The notes beneath the pieces are model-generated. The model worked only from the letters and a program-made list of their open reading frames with translations. It had not been told where the DNA came from and did not search any database. From an uncultured bacterium (GTDB lineage Bacteria; Bacteroidota; Bacteroidia; Bacteroidales; Marinifilaceae), in the NCBI GenBank assembly GCA_905216195.1, contig CAJMSX010000006.1, positions 28,503 through 92,502 on the forward strand: a stretch of DNA of 64,000 bases. The letters run 5' to 3'. This document shows, one piece after another, positions 53,619-63,735 of this stretch. Positions within the stretch are counted from its first letter, which is position 1; the number at the start of each line of letters is the position of its first letter. The position numbers were made by a program, and so were the translations under genes.

Positions 53619-56447
53619 TTAGCTTGCGGGAACAACGGGAATTCGCTCCCCGTTGGCCTGAACGGCGTAGACTTTACTCATTTTATCCAAAACGGAAGAA
53701 GAAACCGCGAATTCCTTGAAATTAGAAAACCAGATCAATTGATCACCGGCATCCCGAAGTTCAAAAGCTACTGCTTCTTCTCCGTTTCCGATTCGGAAAG
53801 TCGATCCCGACAAAGTATAGGTCACCGTTTTCGTAATCCTGACATTATCCCGGAATTGAGTCCAATGACCGACATCCCCCACCTGATCGCTATTGCCCGG
53901 ATCGTTCTGTTTCCGGTCTTCGATATACTGAATCGCATGCGACGGCTTGCGGTAGCCCCGGGTTGCAATGCGGGCTTTGGTTTCGGCAATCATTTGCGGG
54001 GTTACATCCAGCGTCCAGTTGCCGTATTGTTCATAATTCACCTGATTGACGGGTACGAAAAAACCCCACAGTTCGAAAAATTCCGTCAGATCCAGCTGGG
54101 CCGCCTCACAAGCCTGCTCTACAAAATTCAACTGCGACCAACCGGGATTTTTTTCTACCGGAGGATTCCGGCGCAACAGCCGGAAAAGACGGGGCCAGAA
54201 TTGTTCGTCACCCAGTATACGGTGAAAATAAACGAACAACTGCCAGTTCATCCGCATATGTAACTCCGTATTTTCCCCCTGGTGGGTCGCACCGCTGATG
54301 AGTGTGAAAGGCTGATTCTGGACTACCCGGTAATGATTTAATTCCGAAAGGGCACTGCCCCGGGAACAAAATTTTCCGAATTTGTAAATGACGTAATTCG
54401 AAAATAAATTATTGGAAGACTCCGTACATCCCGGCCAATTGATGGCGAACTGGTTACAATGGCCGATTTCATGCGCCGGGCCCCACATATTGTCCTTATC
54501 GGCCATCATGGTTTCCGGTACTAAGATCTTATACAGGGTATTTTCATTGAAACCTGTCCGATAATCGTCGGCCCACATATAACCTTCTCCCTCGAAAGAA
54601 CTGGCGAACAAGCGGTTATTCCACTCTTTCCCGCGTACATTTTCGATGCCCATTAAACCGAGCTGCCAATCGACCACCTTATCCCACATGTCCACCGTCG
54701 GTAAAATGGAACGTTCCACATACTGACGCAGACGATTCGTATGAAAAGTCATCATAATACTCCGGCCTTTAATCGAAAAATAAGGATAAGTGGCTTTAGC
54801 GAGCAATTCGGCATACTTTTCATCGGTCTTGTGTTCCTGGAGATCGAAGTAACCGTTTACCGTACCGCTGCCCATGGGGATGTGAATCCGTATCGGCAAG
54901 GCCTTCGGGGAAGACAGATCGGTATGATACATCACGTATAAAAGTCCGGTATTCCGTATCCGGATTTTATTCACCCCTTCCGTGAGGAAATAACTGTCGC
55001 CAGCAACACTCCCGTCCGCGATACTCATCAATGAAATATTCTGACCGTGGGTATCCCCGACGAGAACAAGGATCTCCTCTCCTGCTTTCGCAAAAATTCC
55101 GGTGGTATTATCCAGGATACCGTATTTCTTGGTTAAGAGTTTTCCCGCCCAATACTCCGACACACTGTATGGAGGATAATCGTGAATACGAAACTCCCGC
55201 TCATATTCCCCCCGCTTCATTTTCAAGGCAATCTCTGAAAAATAACCCGGCAGAGCATAGATTTGAGCCTCAGTAACTCCCGCTTTCAACTGGGAGCAAC
55301 TCACATCCGTAAATACGGTCAGTAACTGTTGTTCCAAAGTTCCTTCCCCTTTCCGGACATAAAATTCCATCTCATCGCAACTGGCAAAACCTCCGGCACC
55401 GCTTTTTACCACAAATTTGACTTTTTTCGGATGGATGAGCCCGTCAGCAAAAATAATTTTCGTAGGGCTGTTTTTCATCCCGAAATCATAATCTCCGTAT
55501 TTGGTATAATCGGGGTTTTCTTCCGTAGAAACCCACACTTCGAGTTCTCCGAAATTTCCGTTTCCGGAACGGGTATAATAAATGAAATAATCGATCCGGT
55601 CGGGTAAAGCGGCATTTCCATCGAAAAAATATTCCAGGACGACGGGAAATACCGTACCCTGGCCGGCAGGGGGACTCCAGGGAGAATGGTAGGGATTACC
55701 GCCGTCTGCACTGAATTTCCCGTCCCAGGTATTCTCTATATTCTGACCCGGCTGGTATTGATTGGCCTGTCCGCCGGTCGGTAAGACCTTCATGTCTCCT
55801 TCTACGTCCACTTCTCCGGGAGAAGATTGTTTCGCCTTTTGCATCACCGGAAGTTTTACTTCCAGTTCGGGAGCAACAGGATCGGTAGAACGAAAAACAA
55901 TTGTGTCGAACCGATCTTCGTAACGGGAATTTTCGGCAATATCAAAAATATAGGTATCGGTACTTACCCGTCCCCGGGGAACCTCGCGTATCCATCCGTT
56001 TTCCGGCAGGATCACTTCATAAGTAATATTGGCCGTCGCCTTCACCTGCCGGACCGCTCCGGCAGCTTCTATCCATAAAGAATCCTGAGTGAGCAGAATG
56101 CCGGGTGCAGCTCCCAGTTGTTCTACCTGAATTTCATGCCGGAATGTCCCTCCTTCCACAAAAACGGAAGTGTTACGGGAGTGCGTTTCCTTATTTTCTT
56201 CCACATACAGCCTGAAACTTCCCGCTGAGGTCATCGACCGGGCCACCACACACCAGGGCTCATGCGAAACCACTTTCCAATCCTCGATATTGGTACTCAC
56301 TTTTACTTCTGTTTGCTGGCTTTTTTCATCGAACTGCAAAAGGGTTTCTTCCACATTCAGAAAAGGATCTCCTTCGATATCGTCGTCCTTACAACCCGCA
56401 CAGAGCACAGACAAAAATAAAAATGTCCTTAACATACATCGTATCAT
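53619..56447 (-). CDS. M60-family (enhancin/mucinase-like) metallopeptidase lipoprotein
   Basis: The 942-residue lipoprotein has a signal with LCAGC (Cys19). Two BACON-type beta domains follow (about 30-110 and 115-200), then an F5/8-type discoidin-like domain (about 230-365). The catalytic M60 region carries HEIGH at 659-663 with Glu676 as likely third zinc ligand. M60 enzymes cleave mucin-type O-glycoproteins at the bacterial surface. The C-terminal part (about 880-942) is another small beta domain. It is the last gene of the second SusC/SusD locus and gives that locus a likely glycoprotein target. Confidence 0.9.
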   Translation of the reverse strand: MIRCMLRTFLFLSVLCAGCKDDDIEGDPFLNVEETLLQFDEKSQQTEVKVSTNIEDWKVVSHEPWCVVARSMTSAGSFRLYVEENKETHSRNTSVFVEGGTFRHEIQVEQLGAAPGILLTQDSLWIEAAGAVRQVKATANITYEVILPENGWIREVPRGRVSTDTYIFDIAENSRYEDRFDTIVFRSTDPVAPELEVKLPVMQKAKQSSPGEVDVEGDMKVLPTGGQANQYQPGQNIENTWDGKFSADGGNPYHSPWSPPAGQGTVFPVVLEYFFDGNAALPDRIDYFIYYTRSGNGNFGELEVWVSTEENPDYTKYGDYDFGMKNSPTKIIFADGLIHPKKVKFVVKSGAGGFASCDEMEFYVRKGEGTLEQQLLTVFTDVSCSQLKAGVTEAQIYALPGYFSEIALKMKRGEYEREFRIHDYPPYSVSEYWAGKLLTKKYGILDNTTGIFAKAGEEILVLVGDTHGQNISLMSIADGSVAGDSYFLTEGVNKIRIRNTGLLYVMYHTDLSSPKALPIRIHIPMGSGTVNGYFDLQEHKTDEKYAELLAKATYPYFSIKGRSIMMTFHTNRLRQYVERSILPTVDMWDKVVDWQLGLMGIENVRGKEWNNRLFASSFEGEGYMWADDYRTGFNENTLYKILVPETMMADKDNMWGPAHEIGHCNQFAINWPGCTESSNNLFSNYVIYKFGKFCSRGSALSELNHYRVVQNQPFTLISGATHQGENTELHMRMNWQLFVYFHRILGDEQFWPRLFRLLRRNPPVEKNPGWSQLNFVEQACEAAQLDLTEFFELWGFFVPVNQVNYEQYGNWTLDVTPQMIAETKARIATRGYRKPSHAIQYIEDRKQNDPGNSDQVGDVGHWTQFRDNVRITKTVTYTLSGSTFRIGNGEEAVAFELRDAGDQLIWFSNFKEFAVSSSVLDKMSKVYAVQANGERIPVVPAS

Positions 56448-56467
56448 ATCTATCTATTTTAAAATTA

Positions 56468-56511
56468 AAAGGAGCCTTACGGTCAAGTCTCCTCTTCCAT
56501 AACGCTCCTTT
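56468..56511. repeat. Inverted repeat between the discoidin lipoprotein and M60 genes
   Basis: AAAGGAGC (56468-56475) and GCTCCTTT (56504-56511) pair around a 28-nt loop. It may tune M60 expression relative to the upstream genes. Confidence 0.4.
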
Positions 56512-56531
56512 ATAAAATTCAATACCGGCCG

Positions 56532-57860
56532 CTACTCGACGGTCCCGCGTATATACATTTCTCCCATAGCTACACTATCGTTATTTTTCTCCGTAATATT
56601 CATCTTCACATAACGGGCTTGTACGGGCTTAGCGCCTATGACCTTCTGTACGGTCGTAATCGCCTGGAAGTTCAGAGTTCCGAACAAAGTAAACGTTTTT
56701 CCGTCCATACTGGTCAAAATTTCCACGGTTTTCGGACCTGTCGCATTATTTTGGCGGGCGTATAACTCCACCTGACTGATGGTAGCCGTTTTCGTCATAT
56801 CGGTCAACTTCACGGTAATCCAGGTGGGAAGTTGAGATCCATTGCTCCAATTGGCATGCCAGTAGGTATTCACATCATCGTCGATCAGAGCGCCGGGACC
56901 GTCTCCGTCACCTTCCTGATAATCCCGGAAATCACTGATTTCCCACTTGGATTGAGGTATCAGCGGATCGACATATTCGATCGCAATGTATTGGATAGCC
57001 CGCTCCGGATTGATTTCAAATTTAGATACTCCCGATAACTGTACCGGCAACAAATAGTTGGAACCGAGCTCAAGCTTGGATTTATCGATATTATAGTGAA
57101 CTCGTAAGGTTTGCTTGCCGGATTCCAGCACGGGGTCCACCGGTTCGAGGGTGTAGGCATCCGAAGGAAGCGCCAGAAAAGCGGTGCCATGACTTTGATT
57201 ATACGCTTCCACCAAAGCGTCGTTATTGGTAATATTCAGACTGATATCCCATTTATTCTCAAAATCGGCAGAAACGAGGATCTCCCCGGTTTTGGTAATT
57301 TTTTCCCCGCCGGAAGGAATCGTCAGTTCGTCTACGCCCCGGTTCCCCAAACTGATCGTAGCATTGACGATCCGGGGTTTTAACACAGCCGTGGCCTTAT
57401 CCGGATTGACCGTATCGGTAGAAGAAAGCACCATAGGCAATACATATTCCGAATTTGCCAAATCCGGTAACTGAGCGATAGTTTCCGTAAGAAATGTAAT
57501 CTGTAAGTATTGATTGTTCTCTCCCGGCTGAAATTCTACCCGGTTTCCGGAAACGGTATAACAATTTTGCGGCAACAACTGATAGGAAGTACCCTTTTCG
57601 GCATTATACAGTTGCAGGTTAGCCGCATCCATCACATTCACTTCAGCAGAGGCTTGGCTATCGTTGGAAGCCCCGGCTTTATATATTCCCATGACATACA
57701 GAGTGGATTCTCCCGTCTTATACAGAGTAACATCCGATTCTCCGCTGTTTGTAATGTATAAGACCGTACTGAAAGGCTCCATATATTCCTCCCGGTTGTC
57801 CGTACACGCCGCTATACCGGTCAGGAATAATATACCTGTAATTATTTTATATAATTTCAT
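56532..57860 (-). CDS. DUF1735 (BT_3987-like) and F5/8C-domain lipoprotein
   Basis: From ATG 57860 the protein has 442 residues with a lipoprotein signal (IITGILFLTGIAAC, Cys19). Two DUF1735-type beta domains (about 35-160 and 165-290) are followed by a C-terminal F5/8 type C carbohydrate-binding domain (about 305-442: YWHANWSNGSQLPTWITVKL). Such proteins are surface glycan-binding partners of SusD. The upstream frame extension to 57899 would overlap susD and has no signal, so 57860 is the start. It lies 32 nt after susD. Confidence 0.88.
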   Translation of the reverse strand: MKLYKIITGILFLTGIAACTDNREEYMEPFSTVLYITNSGESDVTLYKTGESTLYVMGIYKAGASNDSQASAEVNVMDAANLQLYNAEKGTSYQLLPQNCYTVSGNRVEFQPGENNQYLQITFLTETIAQLPDLANSEYVLPMVLSSTDTVNPDKATAVLKPRIVNATISLGNRGVDELTIPSGGEKITKTGEILVSADFENKWDISLNITNNDALVEAYNQSHGTAFLALPSDAYTLEPVDPVLESGKQTLRVHYNIDKSKLELGSNYLLPVQLSGVSKFEINPERAIQYIAIEYVDPLIPQSKWEISDFRDYQEGDGDGPGALIDDDVNTYWHANWSNGSQLPTWITVKLTDMTKTATISQVELYARQNNATGPKTVEILTSMDGKTFTLFGTLNFQAITTVQKVIGAKPVQARYVKMNITEKNNDSVAMGEMYIRGTVE

Positions 57861-57892
57861 AATACTATCATTTAATCGTTTCGGAAATAAGT

Positions 57893-59722
57893 CTACCATC
57901 CGTAATTCTGCGTAAGCAATTTATTCCGGTCTAACTCCCGCTGGGAGAAAGGATACAGATAATGTTGGGGATGAAATATCCGGGTTTCGAAAACCGTCCT
58001 TTGCCAGAATTCCTCCGGAGTGGTATTCACATCCGGACAAACCGCACTGGTGTTCATTCCCCACATCTTACCGCCATCGGTTTTCTCGGCAATCATCCAG
58101 GTCCGGGTATCGAAATAGCGATGCCCTTCGAAAGCCAGTTCCACCCGTCTTTCCCTTCGGATCAATTCCCGCATCAAAGCCTGATCACCGGTACATTCCG
58201 GATAAACGGTTTCCAGATCCGGTACTCCAGCCCGTTTCCGGATTTTATTGATATAGATGAGGATATCGGCATGTCCGGGACCGTAGTACTCATTCAAAGC
58301 CTCGGCATAATTCAGGTAAGTTTCCGCCAGACGGTAGATCGGATAAGTGAGATCCCCCCAATATCCGGCATTGGTATTTTTAGTATGGTCGTAAAAACGA
58401 TGGCACATATACCCCGATTTCGGATAATCATGGCTCGCACCGGGACCTGAATTACCGTTAAAACCGAATACCGGATTCTTCCAGTTGCCACCATATCCCC
58501 ACCAATCGGAACTCCAAAAGACAGTCGCATAAAAACGGGGTTCGCGATTTTTAAACATATTCCGGTTTGCACCGGCCGGAACTCCGTAACCGTGTATCGG
58601 ATTTACAAAATCGGAGGTACCGTTCTCTACATAGCCGGAAGCCGCATCGATCACAGGAGAGCCGTCGGCATTATAACCGGTAATCGGATAGCGTCCGTTA
58701 GCCATAGCATAAGCATCCACCTGTTGTTGGGTAGGTCCTATACCGCCGTAAGCCGTTCCACCGATTACGCGAGGCGTACAATGCACCCGATTGTAATACC
58801 CTCCTTCCCAGCGGGTGAAAATAATTTCGGAATTCCACAATTCCATTCCGATTCCCCGATAGGATTCTAGAGGCTCCCCGACATCATACAACTCATATTG
58901 TCCCAGTTTGATTACTTCGTAATTTGCATCAGCCGCCGCCTTCCACAGTTCTTTATCGTAATTTACCGGGAAAAGAGACGTTCCGTCCGGATTCTTTACA
59001 TTTCTATACAAGGGATTTCCATTGAATAACGGACGGGCGGCATATAATTTCAAACGGCCGATAACGGCATAACACACCCCTTTGGTGGGCATCCCGTAAT
59101 CGTCCTTGGTCGCCGGACTCAACGGCAAGTCTTTAGCACATTCCTCCAACTCCGTACACACATATTCCACACATTCTTTCCAGGTGTTCCGGGGCCGTTG
59201 CAAAGCTCCCATAGATTGATTGAAATCGATCAATTCGTCCTTTACCAAAATGATAGGTCCGTATATCCGCATCAGCAACCAATTGTAGTAAGCTCTGGCA
59301 AAACGAGCCTGAGTTTTCCACAATTTTTTCTCCCTCTCGTTTACGTCTTTGGCCGTACAGTTATCGATATTCTGGATAAATATATTGGCCTCCCGAATGG
59401 CTTGATAATAATGGCCGTAGCGATCATAGGGCACCGTAGAAGGTCCCCAGGAACCGTTATTGATATAACGATAAGGCCGGTTATAGGTACAGGTAGCCTC
59501 GTCGGAAGCCCCGATCCAGGCATTTCCATCCACCCAATCCGATTCGGTAGGCATAAATCCCCATACGTTGTAAAAATATTGTAAGGTAGTCGCCCGTTTG
59601 GTCCAGATTTTATCAAAGGTCATCGCCTCGTCCTCCTGTTTATCCAGGTAATCCTCACAGGAAACAGCAAGCAGGAGAATTCCCGTCAGGAATAACCACA
59701 GGGTTTTATTCTTGAATTTCAT
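57893..59722 (-). CDS. SusD/RagB-family lipoprotein of the M60 locus
   Basis: The 609-residue lipoprotein has the signal LWLFLTGILLLAVSC (Cys22). SusD hallmarks include ARFARAYYNWLLMRIYGPII, YLNYAEALNEYYGP and the C-terminal RRERRVELAFEGHRYFDTR. It starts 17 nt after susC and should form the lid of that channel. The ligand is unknown; the neighbouring M60 peptidase suggests glycoprotein fragments. Confidence 0.94.
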   Translation of the reverse strand: MKFKNKTLWLFLTGILLLAVSCEDYLDKQEDEAMTFDKIWTKRATTLQYFYNVWGFMPTESDWVDGNAWIGASDEATCTYNRPYRYINNGSWGPSTVPYDRYGHYYQAIREANIFIQNIDNCTAKDVNEREKKLWKTQARFARAYYNWLLMRIYGPIILVKDELIDFNQSMGALQRPRNTWKECVEYVCTELEECAKDLPLSPATKDDYGMPTKGVCYAVIGRLKLYAARPLFNGNPLYRNVKNPDGTSLFPVNYDKELWKAAADANYEVIKLGQYELYDVGEPLESYRGIGMELWNSEIIFTRWEGGYYNRVHCTPRVIGGTAYGGIGPTQQQVDAYAMANGRYPITGYNADGSPVIDAASGYVENGTSDFVNPIHGYGVPAGANRNMFKNREPRFYATVFWSSDWWGYGGNWKNPVFGFNGNSGPGASHDYPKSGYMCHRFYDHTKNTNAGYWGDLTYPIYRLAETYLNYAEALNEYYGPGHADILIYINKIRKRAGVPDLETVYPECTGDQALMRELIRRERRVELAFEGHRYFDTRTWMIAEKTDGGKMWGMNTSAVCPDVNTTPEEFWQRTVFETRIFHPQHYLYPFSQRELDRNKLLTQNYGW

Positions 59723-59739
59723 ACTTTTCTTATTTAAAA

Positions 59740-62700
59740 TTATAAATTAATACTGATTCCGAACGTGAAAGCCCTGGACAAAGGGTATTTAGCTCCATTT
59801 GCCGAATTCAATTCCGGATCCCAGAGATCGAAATCACTGAAAGTCAACAAATTTTGTCCGGATATATAAAACCGTAAAGAAGTAATAAACGTTTTATCCA
59901 ATATTTTCTTCGGCATGGAATAACCGATCTCTGCGGTTTTCAGTCTCAGGAAGCTTCCGGAGCGCATACGCCAGGTCGAATTCCGGTTATTATTGGGATT
60001 ATTATCGGCCGACATCCGCGGATAAAGGGCTCTGGGATCCGGATTTTCTTCCGTCCAGCGATGTTTGTAAACATCCTCGTTGATAGCAGCGCGCCCCAGG
60101 TTACCGCTACTAAAACCGTATATAGCATCTCCTCCGATAAAGAAAGAGGTATGGTCCACTCCCTGGAAAAAAACATTCAGGTCAATGCCTTTCCAGGAAG
60201 CCGTCGCCCCGAAGCCATAGTTGATTTCCGGCAAGGAAGGATATCCGATCGCTACTTCGTCGTTTGCATCGATTTTTCCGTCACCGTTGATATCCTGGTA
60301 TTTGATATCGCCGACCCGTACCGGTCCGAAACTCTGTTCGGGGCTGTTGCGGATCTCTTCTTCACTCTGGAACAATCCCAGGGCGCGGAGACCGAAACTT
60401 TGTCCATAGGGCTTGCCGATCCGGTTTTGGTATTTGTACTTCCAATCGGGCTCGTCATTATCTATAATTTCACTCCGGGCAAAGGTAAAATTCCCTCTCG
60501 CCGTCAATTGCACTTCGCCGATCTGCTGAGAGTATTCAACCGAACCGTCGAACCCCTGATTATTCATTTTACCCACATTAACCCAAGGCACTTTGCTCAA
60601 ACCGACAATTCCCGGCAAAGAGGCTCTTTGCATAAAAATACCGCTACGTTTTTCCTTAAAATAATCTCCCTGGATTTTCAGGACCCGGAATAAAGATAGC
60701 TCGAAACCGAGATTCAATTTTTTAGCTTCTTCCCAGCCTACATTGGGATTCGCAACTTCTCCCATGCGTATTCCGCCTCCTCCCATATTACCGGTAGAAC
60801 CCCAGATATAACCGGGTAATTCACTTTGAACCGTAGCCTCATAAATGAACCGCCTGCCCCCGCCGATCTGATCGTTACCGACGAGACCGTACGAAGCTTT
60901 TAATTTCAATACATCGATGATGGAAGTAAGCGGTTGGAAAAATTTCTCGTTAGATACCATCCACCCCACGGCCACCGCGGGAAATACGCCGAAACGATTA
61001 CCCGGGCTGAAATTTTCCGATCCGTTATACCCCACGTTCCCTTCTATGAAATAACGGTCATTGTAAGAGTAAGTCAAACGCCCGGCCAACCCCATGTTCT
61101 TGTAAGGTAAACTGGCCAGCATATTACCGGCGCTCGTGAAGGTTTTCTTTTTCTGATTATAAAGGAATAAAGCCCCTACACGATGTTTGCCGAAGGTCCG
61201 GTTGTAGGTCAGCGAAGCCTCCAGATAAGTGGTTTTATAACCTCCGGTCCGGTTTTCGTAACTCAAAGATTCGGAACCCTTGATGATCTCCTGATAACTC
61301 AGGCTGCCGTCTTCGTTTCTTCCGGTGGCGAAATACTGGTTGACATCTTTTTTACGGATTTCTTTATTATTGTGATAAGCATCCCAGGAAAGTTTTACAT
61401 TGGCCTGTAAACCCGGAGTTACCAATTGTCCGAGATCCTGAGTCAAACCGATCAACGACTGGGCCGAGTTCCAATACTCCTCCGTATACCCGGATTGAGT
61501 CAGCAAGTTATAAGGATTGGATCCCGAACTCCCCGGAGCAGAAAAAGTTCCGTCGGAATAACGCACCGGAATGGCATTGGGAGAAGTGGCGAAAGCATAA
61601 TACCAAATGTCGTCCAAAGAAGCTCCCGGACTATATTTCTTTTCATATACATTCGCCAGATTGATATTTAAGATGGTACTTTGTGTCAGGTTGACATCCA
61701 GATTCACCCGGAAATTGATCTTGTTATAATTGATCGAAGAAGTATAGTCATTCGATTTATCTTCTCTGAAAATAGAACCTTCATTGTAGTAAGAACCGGC
61801 CACATAATAGCGGGCGATACTTCCTCCTCCCGAAACGTTGGCATTCACCCGCTGATTGGAGGCGAAGTTTTTGTACAAAGCGTCCAGCCAATTTACGTTG
61901 GGATACAAATCGGGATCACTGTGATCTGCGTATTTCTGAATTACTTCGTCGGAATAAAACGGGTGACCTACCGCCTCGTTGTAAAGTTGGGCCCACTGTA
62001 CGGCATCCACCATTTTGGGCATATTATTCGGTCCTGTTAAGCCAGCTTCCGAGCGTACGTTGATCTGCGGCTTTCCATCCGTTCCTTTGCGGGTGGTCAC
62101 CAAAATCACCCCGTTAGCTCCCCGTACGCCGTATACCGCCGTCGCCGTGGCATCCTTCAATATGGAAAACGTAGCGATATCCTCCGGGTCTACCAGGTCC
62201 AAGTCCCGCTCGATGCCGTCGACCAACACCAGTGGCTTTTGACTGTCCGAGTTAAAAGTACTGATCCCCCGGATATAAAAATTAGACCCTTTCCCAGGCT
62301 CCCCGGAACGCTGCACGGAAACCACCCCGGCCAACTGTCCCGCCAGCGTATTGGATACCGAACTTCCCGGTACTTTCAATTGATCCACTTCTACGGAAGA
62401 AATGGCTCCGATCACACTTTCTTTTTTCTGGGAACCATAAGCCACCACCACGACTTCGTCCAGTTTCTCCGTATCCGGCTCCAACTTTACATCGATAGTC
62501 GTACGGTTGCCGATGACTACTTCCTGAGTCTTGTAACCGATAAATGAAACGACAAGAATCTGATAATTCCCTTCGAAAGTCAGGGAGTATTCCCCATTGA
62601 TATCCGTCGATACCCCGACCGTCGATTCTTTTACCCAAATATTGGCTCCGATAATCGTTTCTCCTTTCTCGTCGAATACTTTCCCTTTGATCGTTTTTTT

Positions 62701-62862
62701 CTGAGTTTGGGGGACGGAAACTTCTTCCGGCCACTCCGACGACTGTTTGTCTCGCAAGGCTCTTTCGCTCTTATCCCGGGCAAAGCCCGCAACGGTCACG
62801 AAAAAGCAAAGCAGTAATACTACCGCTTTTCTACCTGTGTTCGCTTTTAAACATTTGTTCAT
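59740..62862 (-). CDS. SusC-type TonB-dependent transporter of the M60 locus
   Basis: The 1040-residue protein has an N-terminal signal (VVLLLCFFVTVAGFA) and a CarboxypepD_reg-like domain (about 57-140: GKVFDEKGETIIGANIWVKE). The TonB box region DEVVVVAYGSQKKES, a plug and an outer-membrane barrel ending FTFGISINL follow. Unlike the other SusC in this window it lacks an STN domain, and no ECF sigma or FecR gene is adjacent. Its control instead appears to lie in an invertible promoter segment upstream (63015-63377). It heads the operon susC-susD-discoidin lipoprotein-M60 peptidase. Confidence 0.95.
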   Translation of the reverse strand: MNKCLKANTGRKAVVLLLCFFVTVAGFARDKSERALRDKQSSEWPEEVSVPQTQKKTIKGKVFDEKGETIIGANIWVKESTVGVSTDINGEYSLTFEGNYQILVVSFIGYKTQEVVIGNRTTIDVKLEPDTEKLDEVVVVAYGSQKKESVIGAISSVEVDQLKVPGSSVSNTLAGQLAGVVSVQRSGEPGKGSNFYIRGISTFNSDSQKPLVLVDGIERDLDLVDPEDIATFSILKDATATAVYGVRGANGVILVTTRKGTDGKPQINVRSEAGLTGPNNMPKMVDAVQWAQLYNEAVGHPFYSDEVIQKYADHSDPDLYPNVNWLDALYKNFASNQRVNANVSGGGSIARYYVAGSYYNEGSIFREDKSNDYTSSINYNKINFRVNLDVNLTQSTILNINLANVYEKKYSPGASLDDIWYYAFATSPNAIPVRYSDGTFSAPGSSGSNPYNLLTQSGYTEEYWNSAQSLIGLTQDLGQLVTPGLQANVKLSWDAYHNNKEIRKKDVNQYFATGRNEDGSLSYQEIIKGSESLSYENRTGGYKTTYLEASLTYNRTFGKHRVGALFLYNQKKKTFTSAGNMLASLPYKNMGLAGRLTYSYNDRYFIEGNVGYNGSENFSPGNRFGVFPAVAVGWMVSNEKFFQPLTSIIDVLKLKASYGLVGNDQIGGGRRFIYEATVQSELPGYIWGSTGNMGGGGIRMGEVANPNVGWEEAKKLNLGFELSLFRVLKIQGDYFKEKRSGIFMQRASLPGIVGLSKVPWVNVGKMNNQGFDGSVEYSQQIGEVQLTARGNFTFARSEIIDNDEPDWKYKYQNRIGKPYGQSFGLRALGLFQSEEEIRNSPEQSFGPVRVGDIKYQDINGDGKIDANDEVAIGYPSLPEINYGFGATASWKGIDLNVFFQGVDHTSFFIGGDAIYGFSSGNLGRAAINEDVYKHRWTEENPDPRALYPRMSADNNPNNNRNSTWRMRSGSFLRLKTAEIGYSMPKKILDKTFITSLRFYISGQNLLTFSDFDLWDPELNSANGAKYPLSRAFTFGISINL

Positions 62863-63014
62863 AAATCACTGCATTTGATTGATACTGTTATTTTAGATGG
62901 TGCATACTTCTGTCCCTTTCCCACCGAAGCGGACAGATCGAACTATTTGTGAGAGATAATTCTTCAGGTAGCAAATACATAACTGGAAATAAGGGATTTA
63001 CCCCAGCCTAATAC

Positions 63015-63377
63015 ATGCTTACCAGGCATGAGACCTGCCTCCTGCGATTAAATAACAGATTGACAAATGATTAAACAAGTGTTAATAATACATGAAAATA
63101 ATTTTCAGAGAATTGTTAAAATTACAATTCTGAAAATATTAAATATATTTTTCGGACATTAGATAATAAAAAATTAATCAAAGATTTGGTGTTTATATTA
63201 ATTTGTTTACTTTTGTAGCTATCTTTTACATTAAAATATGTTATAAACACGTTCTTAAATAGAAAATAGAATAAAATACGTGTTTTTTTGTTGTAAGAAA
63301 GAGAAAGTAACAAATTAATAATAATTCACATTATTAACTTAAAAATTAATTAAAATAGATACATGCCTGGTAAGCAT
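63015..63377. repeat. 16-bp perfect inverted repeats bounding a putative invertible promoter
   Basis: ATGCTTACCAGGCATG (63015-63030) and its exact complement CATGCCTGGTAAGCAT (63362-63377) enclose 331 bp. The match stops at once on both sides, as expected for recombinase sites rather than a terminator. The enclosed segment holds one exact consensus promoter, facing right. Inversion would turn it toward susC at 62862. No invertase gene is in the window. Confidence 0.75.
63185..63215 (+). promoter_or_regulatory. Exact consensus promoter inside the invertible segment, facing away from susC
   Basis: TTTG (63185-63188), a 19-nt spacer (63189-63207) and TACTTTTG (63208-63215) match TTTG-N19-TAnnTTTG perfectly. 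In the present orientation it reads right, away from the susC operon. After inversion the -7 box would lie at about 63177-63184 on the minus strand, about 310 nt upstream of susC. I find no left-facing consensus promoter between 62863 and 63400. Confidence 0.75.
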
Positions 63378-63735
63378 ATGTCCATAAAATCAGACTTTTT
63401 AACTTTTCAATTTTAACAAAAAATTTAGATACAATCGAAGGAATAAATGGTCAGTTCCGGTAAACCATCCGTTTATATGTCCACCAGGCCAGTGCAGAAG
63501 TCCTCTCTACCGGAAATAAAAAGGTCCTATATATAGTTTACATATAAATTTTACTCATTTATCACAGGAACAGGGAGATAACTTTTACATTCCGATAAGC
63601 AATTCTTCGCACAATCTGACGAGTACATCTATATAAATCCACATTCCTCTTCACAACTTAAAAATTACCACTCGTACAAAACTTTGGTGGTTGATAGAGC
63701 CAAACTATAAATTCAGAGTAAAAAGAGAATGAGCT

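Larger units (their letters stand above)
62863..63735. other. Non-coding stretch upstream of susC containing an invertible promoter segment
   Basis: No gene is supported here. The left part (62863-63014) is the susC leader region without a consensus promoter. The part 63015-63377 is the inverted-repeat-bounded segment. Inside it a 14-bp stem with a 2-nt bulge (63101-63116 with 63124-63137) lies near the left end. The part 63378-63735 is AT-rich and holds the arms TTCCGGTA (63455-63462) and TACCGGAA (63508-63515). Confidence 0.55.
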
